Source: Thiobacter sp. AK1 (GTDB lineage Bacteria; Pseudomonadota; Gammaproteobacteria; Burkholderiales; Thiobacteraceae). Taken from it: a stretch of 64,000 bases of DNA. Each line of letters starts with the position of its first letter. Positions within the stretch are counted from its first letter, which is position 1. The DNA is taken from positions 62,001 to 126,000 of the forward strand of contig NZ_JBAJEX010000007.1 of assembly GCF_039822265.1 (NCBI RefSeq), read 5' to 3'. The translations under genes were made by a program, and so were the position numbers. This document shows, one piece after another, positions 20,925 through 31,792 of the stretch. The notes under the pieces were generated by a model. It was given only the letters and a program-made list of their open reading frames with translations. It had not been told where the DNA came from and did no database searches.

Positions 20925-21926
20925 TTAGACCAGGGCGATGGCGAGGTAAGTCGCGTAGAGCAGCCCGTTCAGCCACAGATGCCACAGGCGCAACTGGCCG
21001 CGGGTGAGCATGAGACGCAGCCAGAGGGCGGCGACGAAGGTGATGATGACGCCGGCAAGCACCGCCCGCTCCGGCGCCCAGGGCGTAAGCGTAATGCCGA
21101 TGGCGGGCAGCAGGGTGCCCTGGAACACCATGGCGCCCGTGATGTTGCCGAAGGCGAGGGTGTCCTTGTGGCGGCGGATCCAGAGGATGCTGTTCACCTT
21201 CTCCGGCAGCTCGGTGGCGATGGGGATGATCATCAGGGAGAGCAGCAGGGGCGACCAGCCCATCAGCCGGGAAGCCTCCTCCACGCCGTGGATGAAGCCC
21301 TTGGCACCGGCGATGAGCAAGCCAAGCCCCAGGGCCAGTTGCAGCAGGATCACCAGCAAATTCTCAGGCAGCCCGAGCCGCGCGAGAAACATCTTCTCAT
21401 GGGCCTCGGTGCCGTGGCCGTCTTCCACTAGTTTGGCCGAGGCGCGGAAGGTGAGCATGAGATAGACGAAATAAATCATGACCATCACCGCCGCCAGGGT
21501 CACCCGCACCACCGGCAGATCATGGGGCACGAACAGGGCCACCGCCGCCAGGGCAAAGGCCATCAGAAAGAAATTGAGATCACGGGCAAGCCCCGTGCGC
21601 TCCGGCGTCAAATGCCCCCGCGGCCCCCGCCGCTTGAGCACGGCCACACTCATCAGGAACAGGGACAGGGTGGAGAGCATCAGCGGCGCGCCGAGGATGG
21701 CACCCACACCGATCTCCTCGTTCAGCTTCTGGTTCGCGGTGCCAGCGAAAATGGCGAGCAGGGGCACCAGGGTTTCCGGCAGGGCAGTGCCCACCGCGGC
21801 GAACACCGAGCCGGTGACGCCTTCGGATATACGCAGCCGCTCCCCCAAGTGCTCCAGGGCATTGGTGAACACTTCCGCCGCGACGAGAATCACCAACAGC
21901 GCAACCAGCAATTGGAGGAGAACCAT
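20925..21926 (-). CDS. Sodium/calcium exchanger (CaCA) family membrane protein
   Basis: 333 residues with about ten hydrophobic segments in two inverted halves. Each half holds an alpha-repeat: GSVFAAVGTALPETLVPLLAI in the first and MIIPIATELPEKVNSILW in the second, the latter with the family's acidic residue and Pro. The ion specificity cannot be inferred. It lies 54 bases upstream of glgP on the same strand and 45 bases from the divergent thioredoxin-like gene, so the two share a short promoter region. Confidence 0.88.
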   Translation of the reverse strand: MVLLQLLVALLVILVAAEVFTNALEHLGERLRISEGVTGSVFAAVGTALPETLVPLLAIFAGTANQKLNEEIGVGAILGAPLMLSTLSLFLMSVAVLKRRGPRGHLTPERTGLARDLNFFLMAFALAAVALFVPHDLPVVRVTLAAVMVMIYFVYLMLTFRASAKLVEDGHGTEAHEKMFLARLGLPENLLVILLQLALGLGLLIAGAKGFIHGVEEASRLMGWSPLLLSLMIIPIATELPEKVNSILWIRRHKDTLAFGNITGAMVFQGTLLPAIGITLTPWAPERAVLAGVIITFVAALWLRLMLTRGQLRLWHLWLNGLLYATYLAIALV

Positions 21927-21971
21927 GTCTGTTTTCCGTGGATCGTGGAGGAGCGCATTATACTTGGGGCG

Positions 21972-22304
21972 ATGCTCCCTTCACTCACCGAGTTTGACTA
22001 TCACCAGCGTCTCGCTGCCACGCCCGGGCCTGCCCTGGTGTTGTTTTCGAGTCCCGACTGTGGCGCCTGCCGCGTGGCGGAACGCCTGCTCTCCCACGCG
22101 CTCGCAGGGCGGGTGACCTGCTACAAAGTGGACGTACAGCAGGCCACCGCCCTTGCCCGCGCCTTCGACCTGTTTCATCTGCCCGCCTTGTTCCTGTATC
22201 GGGATGGGCATTTTCATGCCGCGCTCCGTAGCGAGCTCACAGCAGAGGCCTTGCGTGCGGCCCTCGACGCGGCGCTGGCCTCACCTCCCCAGGAGGAACC
22301 TTGA
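21972..22304 (+). CDS. Thioredoxin-fold protein
   Basis: 110 residues with the redox motif CGAC (SSPDCGACRVAERLL) after strand ALVLFSS, and the cis-Pro segment FHLPALFLYRDG. No signal peptide, so probably cytoplasmic. The ATG at 21972 was chosen because it immediately precedes the fold; upstream the frame runs antisense through the exchanger gene. Its TGA overlaps the TTG start of ampD. The substrate is unknown. Confidence 0.88.
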   Translation: MLPSLTEFDYHQRLAATPGPALVLFSSPDCGACRVAERLLSHALAGRVTCYKVDVQQATALARAFDLFHLPALFLYRDGHFHAALRSELTAEALRAALDAALASPPQEEP

Positions 22305-22858
22305 GCCTCTTGCGCCTCGACGCCGGCGGCTGGATCGAGGGTGTCAAGCGGGTGCCTTCGCCTAATTTCGACGCCCGCCCGCCCGGCGAAGCCGTCACCC
22401 TGGTGGTGATCCACAACATCAGCCTGCCGCCGGGAGAATACGGCGGCCCCGGCATCCTGGAGCTTTTCACCAACCGCCTCGACTGCGCCGCCCACCCTTA
22501 TTACGAAGCCCTGCGTGATCTGCGCGTATCCGCCCATTTCCTCATTCGCCGAGACGGCGAGCTGGTTCAGTTCGTTTCCACCCATGACCGCGCCTGGCAC
22601 GCGGGGGTCTCTTGCTTTCGCGGGCGGGAGCGCTGCAACGATTTCTCCATTGGCATCGAGCTGGAAGGCAGCGACTTCGAACCCTTCACCGACGCCCAGT
22701 ACACCGCGCTCTCCCACCTGCTGCCGGCCCTGGCCGCCACCCATCCCATCCGCGACATCGCCGGACATGCCGACATTGCCCCGGGACGCAAGACCGACCC
22801 CGGCCCCTTCTTCGACTGGAGCCGGTTGCCGCCTGCTTTTTGCATCGTGAAAACGTAA
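22301..22858 (+). CDS. ampD: 1,6-anhydro-N-acetylmuramyl-L-alanine amidase AmpD
   Basis: Cytosolic Zn amidase recycling anhydro-muropeptides; its loss derepresses AmpC in species that have ampR-ampC. 185 residues. Zn ligands are seen in VVIHNISLPP (His), RAWHAGVS (His-containing) and the C-terminal GHADIAPGRKTDPGPFFDW (His and Asp). The start is a TTG overlapping the previous stop and preceded by AGGAGGAACC, a strong Shine-Dalgarno that decides this start. Confidence 0.94.
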   Translation: MSLLRLDAGGWIEGVKRVPSPNFDARPPGEAVTLVVIHNISLPPGEYGGPGILELFTNRLDCAAHPYYEALRDLRVSAHFLIRRDGELVQFVSTHDRAWHAGVSCFRGRERCNDFSIGIELEGSDFEPFTDAQYTALSHLLPALAATHPIRDIAGHADIAPGRKTDPGPFFDWSRLPPAFCIVKT

Positions 22859-22866
22859 TTTAAGGC

Positions 22867-22894
22867 TTGCAATCAACGACACGCATGCTAACAA
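22867..22894 (+). promoter_or_regulatory. Candidate promoter of the formate dehydrogenase operon
   Basis: TTGCAA (22867-22872), 16 bases, TAACAA (22889-22894), 55 bases before the alpha-subunit ATG. Weak match. The strong AGGAGG ribosome binding site lies just before the ATG. No clear FNR or NarL site was recognised. Confidence 0.35.
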
Positions 22895-22948
22895 TGAAGG
22901 AAGCTGGTCCGACAGAAAGACCAGACGGGTCAAATCACAGGAGGCAAC

Positions 22949-25900
22949 ATGAACATCACCAGGCGCCAGTTCTTCAAGATCTGCGCCGCGGGAGTGGGCA
23001 GCGGCAGCATCGCCGCGCTCGGGTTCGCTCCGGGCACGGCGTTGGCCGAGGTCCGCGAATTCAAACTCGCGCGCGCAACCGAAACCCGCAACACCTGCCC
23101 TTATTGCTCAGTCGGCTGCGGCATTTTGATCTACGGCTTGGGCGACAAATCCAAGAATGCCCACAGCAAGATCATTCACATCGAGGGCGATCCGGACCAT
23201 CCGGTCAATCGCGGCACTCTGTGCCCCAAAGGTGCAGGCCTGCTCGACTTCGTGCGCAGCGAAAACCGTCTGCTTCATCCGGAATATCGCGCGCCTGGCA
23301 GCAAGGAGTGGAAGCGCATCTCGTGGGATGAGGCCTTCACCCGCATCGCCAGACTGATGAAAGACGACCGCGACAAGAACTTCATCGCCAAGAACGACAA
23401 GGGCGAAACGGTGAACCGCTGGGTCACCACCGGCATGCTCGCGGCTTCCGCCTCCAGCAACGAAACCGGCTACCTGACGCAGAAGATCGCGCGTAGCCTG
23501 GGGATGCTCGCATTCGACAATCAGGCACGTGTCTGACACGGCCCGACGGTGGCAAGTCTTGCCCCGACGTTTGGCCGCGGTGCGATGACCAATCACTGGG
23601 TCGACATCAAGAATGCCGACCTGATCTTAATCATGGGTGGCAATGCCGCCGAGGCCCATCCCTGCGGGTTCAAATGGGTGACGGAAGCCAAGGCGAGACG
23701 CGGCGCCAAGCTGGTGGTGGTGGATCCCCGCTTCACCCGCTCGGCGGCAGTGGCGGATTTCTACGCACCGATCCGCGCCGGTTCGGACATTGCCTTCCTC
23801 GGCGGCGTGATCAACTACCTGCTCTCGCACGACAAGATCCACCACGAGTACGTCAAGAACTACACCGACTTCACTTTCCTGGTGAAGGAGGAGTTCGCCT
23901 TCGAGGATGGCATCTACTCCGGCTACAACCCGGAAAAGCGCAGCTATGACAAGTCCACCTGGGGCTACCAGATCGGCAAGGACGGCTACGTCATCACCGA
24001 CCCGACCCTGGAACATCCGCGCTGCGTTTATCAATTGCTGAAAAGGCACTACTCGCGTTACACGCCGGACATGGTGTCGCGCATCTGCGGCACGCCCAAG
24101 GATGACTTCCTGAAGATCTGCGAGATGATCGCGGAGACTTCCAGACCCGACAAGGCCATGACCATCCTGTACGCCTTAGGCTGGACCCAACACTCCCAGG
24201 GCTCGCAGATGATCCGCACCGCCGCCATGGTGCAGCTGCTGCTGGGCAACATCGGCGTGGCGGGCGGCGGCATGAATGCGCTCAGAGGCCACTCCAACAT
24301 CCAGGGGCTTACCGATCTGGGCCTGCTGTCCAATCTGCTGCCGGGCTACATGACCCTTCCCGGTGACGCGGAGCAGGACTACAAGACTTACATCGAGAAG
24401 CGAGCCTTGAAGCCGCTGCGGCCCGGCCAGCTGTCCTACTGGCAGAACTACGGCAAGTTCTTCGTCAGCACCATGAAGGCGTGGTACGGCGACGCCGCAA
24501 CGGCGGAAAACGACTGGTGCTACCACTGGCTGCCCAAGCTCGACAAGGGCTACGACATCCTGCAGGTGTTCGAAAACATGAACCAGGGTAAGGTCAACGG
24601 CTATATCTGCCAGGGCTTCAATCCGCTGGCCTCGGCACCGTGCAAGGTCAAAGTTGCCAGCTCGCTGGCCAAGCTGAAATATCTCGTGATCATCGATCCG
24701 CTGGCCACGGAAACCTCCGAGTTCTGGCAGAACCACGGCGAATACAACGACGTCGATCCAAGCAAGATCCAGACCGAAGTGTTCCGCCTGCCTTCCACCT
24801 GTTTCGCCGAGGAAGACGGCTCCCTGGTCAGCTCCAGCCGCGTCTTGCAGTGGCATTGGAAAGCCGCCGAGCCGCCAGGCGACGCCAAGAGCGACCAGGA
24901 AATCCTGGCCGGCATCTTCCTCAAGCTGCGCGAGCTGTACCAGAAGGAAGGCGGCGCCTTCCCCGACCCCATCCTCAACCTCACCTGGAAGTATCGTCAA
25001 CCGCACGCGCCGGCGCCTGATGAACTGGCCAAGGAGTTCTCCGGCAAGGCGCTGAAGGATGTGACCGATCCAAAGGATCCAAGCAAAATCTTGGTGAAGG
25101 CCGGTGAACAGCTGAACGGCTTCGCCGAGTTGCGCGACGATGGCTCCACTGCCTGCGGCTGCTGGATTTTCTCCGGCGCCTGGTCGGAGAAGGGCAATTT
25201 GATGGCGCGGCGCGACAACTCGGACCCCTTTGGCATCGGTCAGACGCTGAACTGGGCCTTCGCTTGGCCGGCCAACCGCCGTATCCTCTACAACCGCGCG
25301 TCCTGCGACCTCAGCGGCAAGCCCTACGATCCGAGGCGCAAGCTCATCGCCTGGGATGCGTCCAGCGGCAAGTGGAGCGGCTCCGACATTCCCGACTTCA
25401 AACCGGACTCCGCGCCGGAAGAGGGCATGGGCCCCTTCATCATGAACCCCGAAGGCGTAGCGCGCTTCTTCGCCGTCGACAAAATGGCGGAGGGCCCCTT
25501 CCCCGAGCACTATGAGCCGATGGAGTCGCCGCTGCCCAACAACCCGCTGCATCCCAAGAACGAGCGGGCGCGTTCCAACCCGGCGGCACGGGTGTTTAAG
25601 GAGGACTGGAACAGCTTCGGCAAGCCGGACCAGTTCCCCTATGTCTGCACCACCTATCGCCTCACCGAGCACTTCCACTTCTGGACCAAGCACGTGAAAT
25701 TGAACGCGATCGTGCAGCCGGAGCAGTTCGTGGAAATCGACGAGGAGCTGGCCAGACAGAAAGGCATCAAGGCCGGCGACCACGTGCGGGTGAAATCCAA
25801 CCGCGGCTTCATCGTCGCGGTGGCGGTGGTCACCAAGCGCTTACGCACCCTCGATGTGGACGGCAAAAAGGTGCACACGGTAGGCGTGCCCATCCACTGG

Positions 25901-26020
25901 GGCTTCATGGGCTTGGCTAAGAACGGCTATATCACCAACAGCCTGACGCCCTTCGTCGGCGACGCCAACACTCAGACGCCGGAGTTCAAGTCCTTCCTGG
26001 TAAACATCGAGAAGGTATGA
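22949..26020 (+). CDS. fdnG: Formate dehydrogenase-N/O alpha subunit, selenocysteine-containing (UGA at codon 196 read as Sec)
   Basis: Catalytic molybdopterin subunit oxidising formate to CO2 in the periplasm. The frame is interrupted by a single TGA at 23534-23536, codon 196, exactly the Sec position of E. coli FdnG, and continues in the same frame with [17 protein letters not shown], which matches the sequence after Sec in the family. Total about 1023 residues. The N-terminus has a Tat signal (RRQFFK, cut near ALA at ~33), then the [4Fe-4S] motif CPYCSVGCG plus a later CPKGA. The following genes encode beta, gamma, FdhE, SelA, SelB and tRNA-Sec, so read-through is well supported. Gene finders that treat TGA as stop will split it in two. 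Confidence 0.97.
23534..23577 (+). promoter_or_regulatory. Selenocysteine codon and bacterial SECIS hairpin
   Basis: The UGA is followed by a hairpin within the coding sequence: lower stem CGGCC (23539-23543) with GGCCG (23573-23577), apical stem GGCAA (23551-23555) with TTGCC (23559-23563), and a GTC loop. In known systems SelB domain IV binds this apical element. The primary sequence closely resembles the E. coli fdnG/fdoG element. Confidence 0.88.
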
Positions 26021-26030
26021 GGAGGCGGCC

Positions 26031-26906
26031 ATGGCACTGCAATCCCTAGACATCAAAGCCCGCTCGGCCACCACCACGCCCTCGCCCTCGGTGCGCGGCG
26101 CCACCACTCAGGTGGCCAAGCTGATCGACATTTCCAAATGCATTGGCTGCAAGGCCTGTCAGGTGGCCTGCATGGAGTGGAACGATCTGCGCGACGGAAT
26201 CGGCCACAACGTGGGCGTCTATGACAATCCCATGGACCTCACCGCCCAGTCCTGGACCGTGATGCGCTTCTCGGAAGTGGAAGTGCAGGCGGGCCGGCTG
26301 GAGTGGCTGATCCGCAAGGATGGCTGCATGCACTGCGCCGATCCGGGCTGCCTCAAGGCCTGCCCCTCGCCCGGCGCCATCGTGCAATACGCCAATGGCA
26401 TCGTGGATTTCCATGAGGAAAACTGCATCGGCTGCGGCTACTGCATCGCGGGCTGCCCCTTCAACATCCCGCGCCTGTCGAAGCAGGACGGCAAGGCCTA
26501 CAAATGCACCTTGTGCTCGGATCGGGTGGCGGTGGGACTGGAACCCGCCTGCGTGAAAACCTGCCCCACCGGTGCCATCGTCTTCGGCGCCAAGGAGGAC
26601 ATGATCCATCACGCCGAAGAACGCATCGCCGATCTCAAGTCGCGCGGCTTCCAGAATGCCGGCCTGTACGATCCGCCGGGCGTGGGCGGCACCCACGTCA
26701 TGTATGTACTACAGCATGCCGACCGGCCGGAGCTCTACCACGGCCTGCCCAAGGATCCGGGCATCAGTCCGCTGGTGTCCCTGTGGAAGGGCATCACCAA
26801 GCCCCTGGCCAGCCTGGGTCTGGGGCTCGCGGTGCTCGCCGGCTTCTTCCATTACGTCACCGCCGGCCCCAATGAGGTCGAAGAGGACAAGGAGCACACA
26901 TCATGA
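26031..26906 (+). CDS. fdnH: Formate dehydrogenase-N/O beta (iron-sulfur) subunit
   Basis: 291 residues carrying four [4Fe-4S] clusters that wire the catalytic subunit to cytochrome b. The Cys motifs appear in order: [40 protein letters not shown] and [23 protein letters not shown]-terminal TM helix (about 255-280, [18 protein letters not shown]) anchors it. The ATG follows GAGGAGG. Its stop overlaps the gamma-subunit ATG. Confidence 0.96.
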   Translation: MALQSLDIKARSATTTPSPSVRGATTQVAKLIDISKCIGCKACQVACMEWNDLRDGIGHNVGVYDNPMDLTAQSWTVMRFSEVEVQAGRLEWLIRKDGCMHCADPGCLKACPSPGAIVQYANGIVDFHEENCIGCGYCIAGCPFNIPRLSKQDGKAYKCTLCSDRVAVGLEPACVKTCPTGAIVFGAKEDMIHHAEERIADLKSRGFQNAGLYDPPGVGGTHVMYVLQHADRPELYHGLPKDPGISPLVSLWKGITKPLASLGLGLAVLAGFFHYVTAGPNEVEEDKEHTS

Positions 26907-27526
26907 GCGCACCCATCGTTCCCCGCTATTCGCCGCGGGATCGCGCCAATCACTGGGTGATCGCCATCACCTTCATTTTGTTGGCGATCTCCGGCCTGGC
27001 GTTGTTCCATCCAGCGTTCTTCTTCCTGAGCAACCTGCTGGGCGGCGGCACCTGGAATCGCATCCTGCACCCCTTCATCGGCGTGGTACTGCTGCTCTCC
27101 TTTACCGCCTTCGCGCTGCGGCTCGCGGCGGACAACCGCATCACCGCCGCGGACCGGGAATGGAAAAAATACCTGCCCCGCATCCTGCGCAACGAGCCGG
27201 TGACCCTGCCCAAGATCGGCAAATACAACATCGGCCAGAAATACCTGTTCTGGTCGCTGGTGGTGCTGATCCCGCTGCTGTTTTTCACCGGCATCGTCAT
27301 CTGGCAGCCTTGGTTCGCCTCCTATTTCTCCGTGGGCCTGATCCGGCTCGCCGTGCTGGTGCATGCGGCGGCGGCCTTCCTGGCCATGCTCGCCATCATC
27401 GTCCACATCTACTCGGCCATCTGGACCAAGGGCTCCATCCGCGCCATGACGCGGGGCACGGTGAGCGCGGCGTGGGCGAAGCACCACCACCCCGCCTGGT
27501 ATGAAGAGGTGAGTCGCAGCCGATGA
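26903..27526 (+). CDS. fdnI: Formate dehydrogenase-N/O gamma subunit, cytochrome b556
   Basis: 207-residue di-heme membrane subunit passing electrons to quinone. Four TM helices with heme-ligand His residues visible in [20 protein letters not shown] and [23 protein letters not shown]. The ATG lies in an ATGA overlap with fdnH and the stop in an ATGA overlap with fdhE, so beta, gamma and FdhE are translationally coupled. Confidence 0.95.
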   Translation: MSAPIVPRYSPRDRANHWVIAITFILLAISGLALFHPAFFFLSNLLGGGTWNRILHPFIGVVLLLSFTAFALRLAADNRITAADREWKKYLPRILRNEPVTLPKIGKYNIGQKYLFWSLVVLIPLLFFTGIVIWQPWFASYFSVGLIRLAVLVHAAAAFLAMLAIIVHIYSAIWTKGSIRAMTRGTVSAAWAKHHHPAWYEEVSRSR

Positions 27527-28428
27527 CAGGCATTCTGCAACCGGGGCACATCGAGCCGCCGGTGGGCGATCTCCCCCGGCTGCGGCTGGCTCCCGAAAGT
27601 CTCTTCGCCGACCGTGCGGCGCGCTTTCGGCAGCTTGCCGCCGGTCACAGCCTGGAGCCCTTCTTGCATTTTTTGGGCGCGCTCGCCGCCGCGCAACATA
27701 GTGCCCGTGCCCATCTGCCGGCGCCATCGTTGCCGCCGTCCACCACCCTGGAGCAGGTCCGCGCCCATCACATGCCGCCGCTGGCACCTGCCGGCATCAC
27801 CCTCGACGCCCACTGGCGCACGCTGGCCCGCCGCCTGGCCGCAGCCACCGTGGACAGCCTGCCGGCCGCGGGGCAAAGCGCCGCCCTTGCGTTGGCGGAT
27901 GCCGAAGATGCCGCCCTCGACCAGGCCGCCCAGGCGTTCCTCGCCCAGCGGCCCCAGGCGCTGCCCGCAGCCTGGGTGCCCTTCGTCGCTGCTGCCCTTG
28001 AAGTCTATTGGGTGCATTTGGCTGCGAGCCTGGCCGGTGAGCTCGACGGCCTGGCGGAGCCGGCCACCCTGTGCCCTGTGTGCGGCGCGCCGCCAGTGTC
28101 GGCCATGCTGCAGATCGGCGGCGTCGAGCAGGGGCTGCGCTATCTGCACTGCAGTCGCTGCAACAGCGAATGGCATTTCGTGCGCGCCCAGTGCAGCAAC
28201 TGCGGCGATGCCCGCGAACTTGCCTATTACAGCATCGAGGGCCGCATGCCGTGGGTCGACGCCGAGGCATGTGGCCACTGTGGTTCCTACCTGAAACTGA
28301 TCCGCCGGGAGAAAGATCCCCAGGCCGATGCCCTGGCCGACGACGTGGCCAGCCTCGCCCTCGATTTGCTCATGGACGAAAAAGGCTTCTCCCGCAGCGG
28401 CCCCAACCCTTACCTGATCGCCACTTGA
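27523..28428 (+). CDS. fdhE: Formate dehydrogenase accessory protein FdhE
   Basis: 301-residue rubredoxin-like cytosolic factor required for respiratory formate dehydrogenase maturation before Tat export. Cys pairs are CPVCGAPP, CSRCNSEW, CSNCGDAREL and CGHCGSY, arranged as in the family. The N-terminal helical half is typical. It follows fdnI with a 4-base overlap; selA begins 42 bases later. Confidence 0.95.
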   Translation: MTGILQPGHIEPPVGDLPRLRLAPESLFADRAARFRQLAAGHSLEPFLHFLGALAAAQHSARAHLPAPSLPPSTTLEQVRAHHMPPLAPAGITLDAHWRTLARRLAAATVDSLPAAGQSAALALADAEDAALDQAAQAFLAQRPQALPAAWVPFVAAALEVYWVHLAASLAGELDGLAEPATLCPVCGAPPVSAMLQIGGVEQGLRYLHCSRCNSEWHFVRAQCSNCGDARELAYYSIEGRMPWVDAEACGHCGSYLKLIRREKDPQADALADDVASLALDLLMDEKGFSRSGPNPYLIAT

Positions 28429-28470
28429 CCATGCTTTCCTTCCACCATGACGCGTGCCGTTTGGTGAGCC

Positions 28471-29886
28471 ATGCAGATTGTCAGCCCCGCCGCCCTGCCA
28501 GCCGTCGATAAGGTGCTCGCCTTCGCCGGCGTGCAAGCCCTGGCGGTGAGCCACGGGCGCAAGCCCACCTTGCAGGCCGTGCGGACGGTGCTCGGCCGTC
28601 TGCGCGCGTGTGCACTGGAGGGCAGCCTGCCCGCCGACGCGCTGCAGGAAGCGGCCCTCACCGGCGCCGTCGCCGCGGTGCTAAAGGCAGCGGACCGCCC
28701 GGCCCTGCGCGCCGTCTTCAACCTCACCGGCACGGTGCTGCACACCAATCTGGGACGCGCCCTGCTGCCGGAAGAGGCCATCGCCCGCGTGGCAGAGGTC
28801 ATGCGCCGGCCGTGCAATCTGGAATTCGATCTCGCCTTTGCGCGGCGCGGCGATCGCGACAGCCTGGTGGAGCCCTTGCTGCAAGAACTCACGGGAGCCG
28901 AAGCCGCTGCCGTGGTCAACAACAATGCCGCGGCGGTGCTGCTCGCCCTCGACACGCTAGCGCGTGGCCGGGAGGTAATCGTCTCCCGTGGCGAGTTGAT
29001 CGAAATCGGTGGCAGCTTCCGCATCCCGGACATCATGCGCCGCGCCGGCTGCAAGCTATTGGAGGTAGGCACCACCAATCGCACCCATCGCCACGACTAT
29101 GCCGACGCCATTGGCGCCAAGACCGCCCTGCTGCTCAAGGTGCACACGAGTAACTACGTCATCCAGGGCTTCACTGCCAGCGTGGACGAGCCCACCCTGG
29201 CTACCCTGGCCCACGAGGCGGGGCTACCCTTCATGGTGGATTTGGGCAGCGGCACCCTGGTGGATTTGAGTCGCTACGGATTGCCCTATGAACCCACACC
29301 CCAGCAGGCGCTCGCCGCCGGCGCCGACCTGGTGAGCTTCAGCGGAGACAAGCTCCTGGGCGGACCCCAGGCCGGCATTCTGGTGGGGCGCAAAGAGCTC
29401 ATCGCCCGCATCAAGAAAAACCCCTTAAAGCGCGCCCTGCGCGTGGACAAGCTCACCTACGCGGCGCTGGAAGCGGTGCTGCGGCTCTATCGCGATCCGG
29501 ATCGGCTGCCGGCGCGCCTGCCCACCCTGCGTCTACTCACCCTCGCACCGGAAGAAATCGAACAGCGCGTGCAGGCCGTCGCCCCCACCCTTGCCAATAC
29601 CCTGGCGGCACACGCCAGTGTCACGCCCATCCGGCTCGCCAGCCAGATCGGCAGCGGCTCCCTGCCCGTGGAACGGCTAGAAAGCCGCGGTCTACGCATC
29701 GAGCCCTTGGGCGGCGCGCGCGGCCGCGGGCGCCGGCTGGCGGCGCTGGAAGCGGCCTTCCGCCACCTGCCCACGCCGGTCATTGGCCGCATTGCGGACG
29801 ATGCCCTGCTGTTCGATCTGCGTTGCCTGGAACGGGAAGCGGTGCCCGCTTTCCTCGACCAACTCACGCACCTGTCCCTGCCATGA
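28471..29886 (+). CDS. selA: L-seryl-tRNA(Sec) selenium transferase SelA
   Basis: PLP enzyme converting Ser-tRNA(Sec) to Sec-tRNA(Sec) with selenophosphate. 471 residues, near the family norm. The PLP-binding Lys is K294 in [30 protein letters not shown] and [12 protein letters not shown] are family motifs. Its stop overlaps the selB ATG. Confidence 0.97.
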   Translation: MQIVSPAALPAVDKVLAFAGVQALAVSHGRKPTLQAVRTVLGRLRACALEGSLPADALQEAALTGAVAAVLKAADRPALRAVFNLTGTVLHTNLGRALLPEEAIARVAEVMRRPCNLEFDLAFARRGDRDSLVEPLLQELTGAEAAAVVNNNAAAVLLALDTLARGREVIVSRGELIEIGGSFRIPDIMRRAGCKLLEVGTTNRTHRHDYADAIGAKTALLLKVHTSNYVIQGFTASVDEPTLATLAHEAGLPFMVDLGSGTLVDLSRYGLPYEPTPQQALAAGADLVSFSGDKLLGGPQAGILVGRKELIARIKKNPLKRALRVDKLTYAALEAVLRLYRDPDRLPARLPTLRLLTLAPEEIEQRVQAVAPTLANTLAAHASVTPIRLASQIGSGSLPVERLESRGLRIEPLGGARGRGRRLAALEAAFRHLPTPVIGRIADDALLFDLRCLEREAVPAFLDQLTHLSLP

Positions 29887-31763
29887 TCATCGGCACTGCG
29901 GGTCACATCGATCACGGCAAGACCACCCTGGTCAAGGCTCTCACCGGCGTGGACACCGACCGCCTAAAGGAGGAAAAGGCGCGCGGCATTACCCTAGAGC
30001 TGGGCTACGCCTACGTGCCCCTGCCAGAGGGGCCGGTGCTGGGCTTTGTGGACGTGCCCGGCCACGAACGCCTGGTGCACACCATGCTTGCCGGCGCCAC
30101 CGGCATCGACTTCGTGCTGCTGGTGGTGGCGGCCGACGATGGGGTGATGCCCCAGAGCCGGGAGCATCTGGCGATCCTGGAGTTGCTGGGCCTGACGGAC
30201 GGGGCGGTGGTGCTCACCAAGGTGGACCGAGTCAGTCCTGCCCGGCGCCAGGAAGCGCAGGCGGAAATCGCCATTTGGCTCGCATCATCCCCGCTGGCGA
30301 CCGCCCCCGTATTTACCGTCTCCAGTCTCACCGGAGAAGGCATCCCCGAGCTACGCGCCCATTTGGTGCAACGGGCCCTACGAGCCACATCCCGGCGCAC
30401 AGGTGGTCACTTTCGCCTGGCGGTGGACCGAGTGTTCACCCTGGCGGGCACCGGTACGGTGGTCACGGGCACGGCCCATTCCGGACAGGTAGCGGTGGGC
30501 GATCGCTTGGTGATCTCGCCCCAAGGCCTGCCGGTGCGAGTACGCAGTCTGCACGCCCAGAATCAGCCGGCGCAACATGCCAGAGGCGGCCAGCGCATCG
30601 CGCTCAACCTGGCCGGCGTGGACAAGGCCGAGATTCGGCGCGGCGATTGGATCGTCGCGCCTGACGCCCATCATCCGGCGCGCCGCTTCGACGCGCGCCT
30701 GCGAGTGCTGGCAAGCGCGCCGCGTCCCCTTCTTTCTTCAACACCTGTCCATCTGCACTTGGGCAGCCAGGACGTGCTCGCCCGGCTGCTGCCGCTTGAT
30801 CGGGATGCGATCGAGCCCGGCGGCGAAGGCCTGGTGCAAATCGTGCCGGATCGGCCGGTGGTAGGCGTGCACGGTGATCGTTTCGTGCTGCGCGATGCGG
30901 CTGCCACGTGCACCTTGGCGGGTGGCGTCATCCTCGACAGCGAACCCCCTGCCCGGCACCGCCGCAGCGCAGAACGCATCAGTTGGCTCGAGGCGGAAGC
31001 CGCGCCCGATGCGCTCACCGCTCTGTGCGCGGTCTCGCCCCTGGGCTTGGACCTCGCCCGCTTTGCCCGCAACCGCAACCTGCGGACGGAGGAGCTAGCC
31101 GCTCTGGTTGCGGCCACGGGCTTGCGCCGGGTGCAGGGTCCCGACGTGGACTGGCTGACCGGCTCGAGCCAATGGCAAGCGCTCTGCGAGCGCGTGCTCA
31201 CCCGCCTGGCGGCCCATCACGCCCAAGAACCAGACGCCCTCGGGCCCGATCGGGAGCGGCTGCGACGCATGAGCCTGCCTACCGTGCCCCGCGGGCTTTA
31301 TCGCGCCGTGCTCGACGACTTGCTGGCCAGCGGACGAGTCGTGCTCACGGGAGCAGCCCTGCACCTGCCGGAACACCGGGTTCAGCTTGCGCCCGCGGAA
31401 GAGGCCCTGTGGGGGCGGCTGCGGCCCCTGCTCGCCAGTGAGCCCTTCCTGCCGCCACGGGTGCGCGACATCGCCCGCGCCCAGCTTTTGGAGGAAAACA
31501 AAGTGCGCCTACTCCTGAAGCGGGTGGCGCGCACTGGGCAGGTATGCCAGGTGGCCCACGACCACTTCTTCCTGACCGAGGCGGTGGCGGCGCTTGCTGA
31601 CATCGTCACGGCAATGGCTGGGGACGAAGGCGTTACCGCGGCCGCCTTCCGCGATCGCATCGGCACCGGACGTAAACTGGCGATCCAGATTCTGGAATAC
31701 TTCGACCGCAGCAGGCTCACCCGGCGCGTGGGCGACCGACATCGTCTGCGCACGCCGATTTAG
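29883..31763 (+). CDS. selB: Selenocysteine-specific elongation factor SelB
   Basis: Delivers Sec-tRNA(Sec) to UGA codons marked by a SECIS. About 626 residues. The EF-Tu-like GTPase domain begins at residue 1: [14 protein letters not shown] (G1), RGITLELG (G2), [10 protein letters not shown] (G3), LTKVDRV (G4). Domains II/III follow to about residue 370, then four winged-helix repeats that bind the SECIS. The ATG at 29883 overlaps the selA stop; the longer ORF upstream is inside selA. selC lies 29 bases downstream. Confidence 0.97.
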   Translation: MIIGTAGHIDHGKTTLVKALTGVDTDRLKEEKARGITLELGYAYVPLPEGPVLGFVDVPGHERLVHTMLAGATGIDFVLLVVAADDGVMPQSREHLAILELLGLTDGAVVLTKVDRVSPARRQEAQAEIAIWLASSPLATAPVFTVSSLTGEGIPELRAHLVQRALRATSRRTGGHFRLAVDRVFTLAGTGTVVTGTAHSGQVAVGDRLVISPQGLPVRVRSLHAQNQPAQHARGGQRIALNLAGVDKAEIRRGDWIVAPDAHHPARRFDARLRVLASAPRPLLSSTPVHLHLGSQDVLARLLPLDRDAIEPGGEGLVQIVPDRPVVGVHGDRFVLRDAAATCTLAGGVILDSEPPARHRRSAERISWLEAEAAPDALTALCAVSPLGLDLARFARNRNLRTEELAALVAATGLRRVQGPDVDWLTGSSQWQALCERVLTRLAAHHAQEPDALGPDRERLRRMSLPTVPRGLYRAVLDDLLASGRVVLTGAALHLPEHRVQLAPAEEALWGRLRPLLASEPFLPPRVRDIARAQLLEENKVRLLLKRVARTGQVCQVAHDHFFLTEAVAALADIVTAMAGDEGVTAAAFRDRIGTGRKLAIQILEYFDRSRLTRRVGDRHRLRTPI

Positions 31764-31792
31764 GCTCAGGCGGCATGAGGTTACGCGTGCAT

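Noticed and set aside
20508..21431. Long plus-strand ORF of 307 residues
   Set aside because: Antisense shadow of glgP and the CaCA exchanger; His/Arg/Gly/Gln-rich composition typical of GC-rich shadows.
22949..23536. Formate dehydrogenase alpha as a nonsense-mutated pseudogene
   Set aside because: The TGA is exactly at the known Sec codon, followed by a SECIS hairpin, and selA, selB and selC lie downstream; the frame is otherwise intact for over 1000 codons.
24176..25783. Minus-strand ORF of 535 residues inside fdnG
   Set aside because: Antisense to a conserved enzyme; no recognisable domain.
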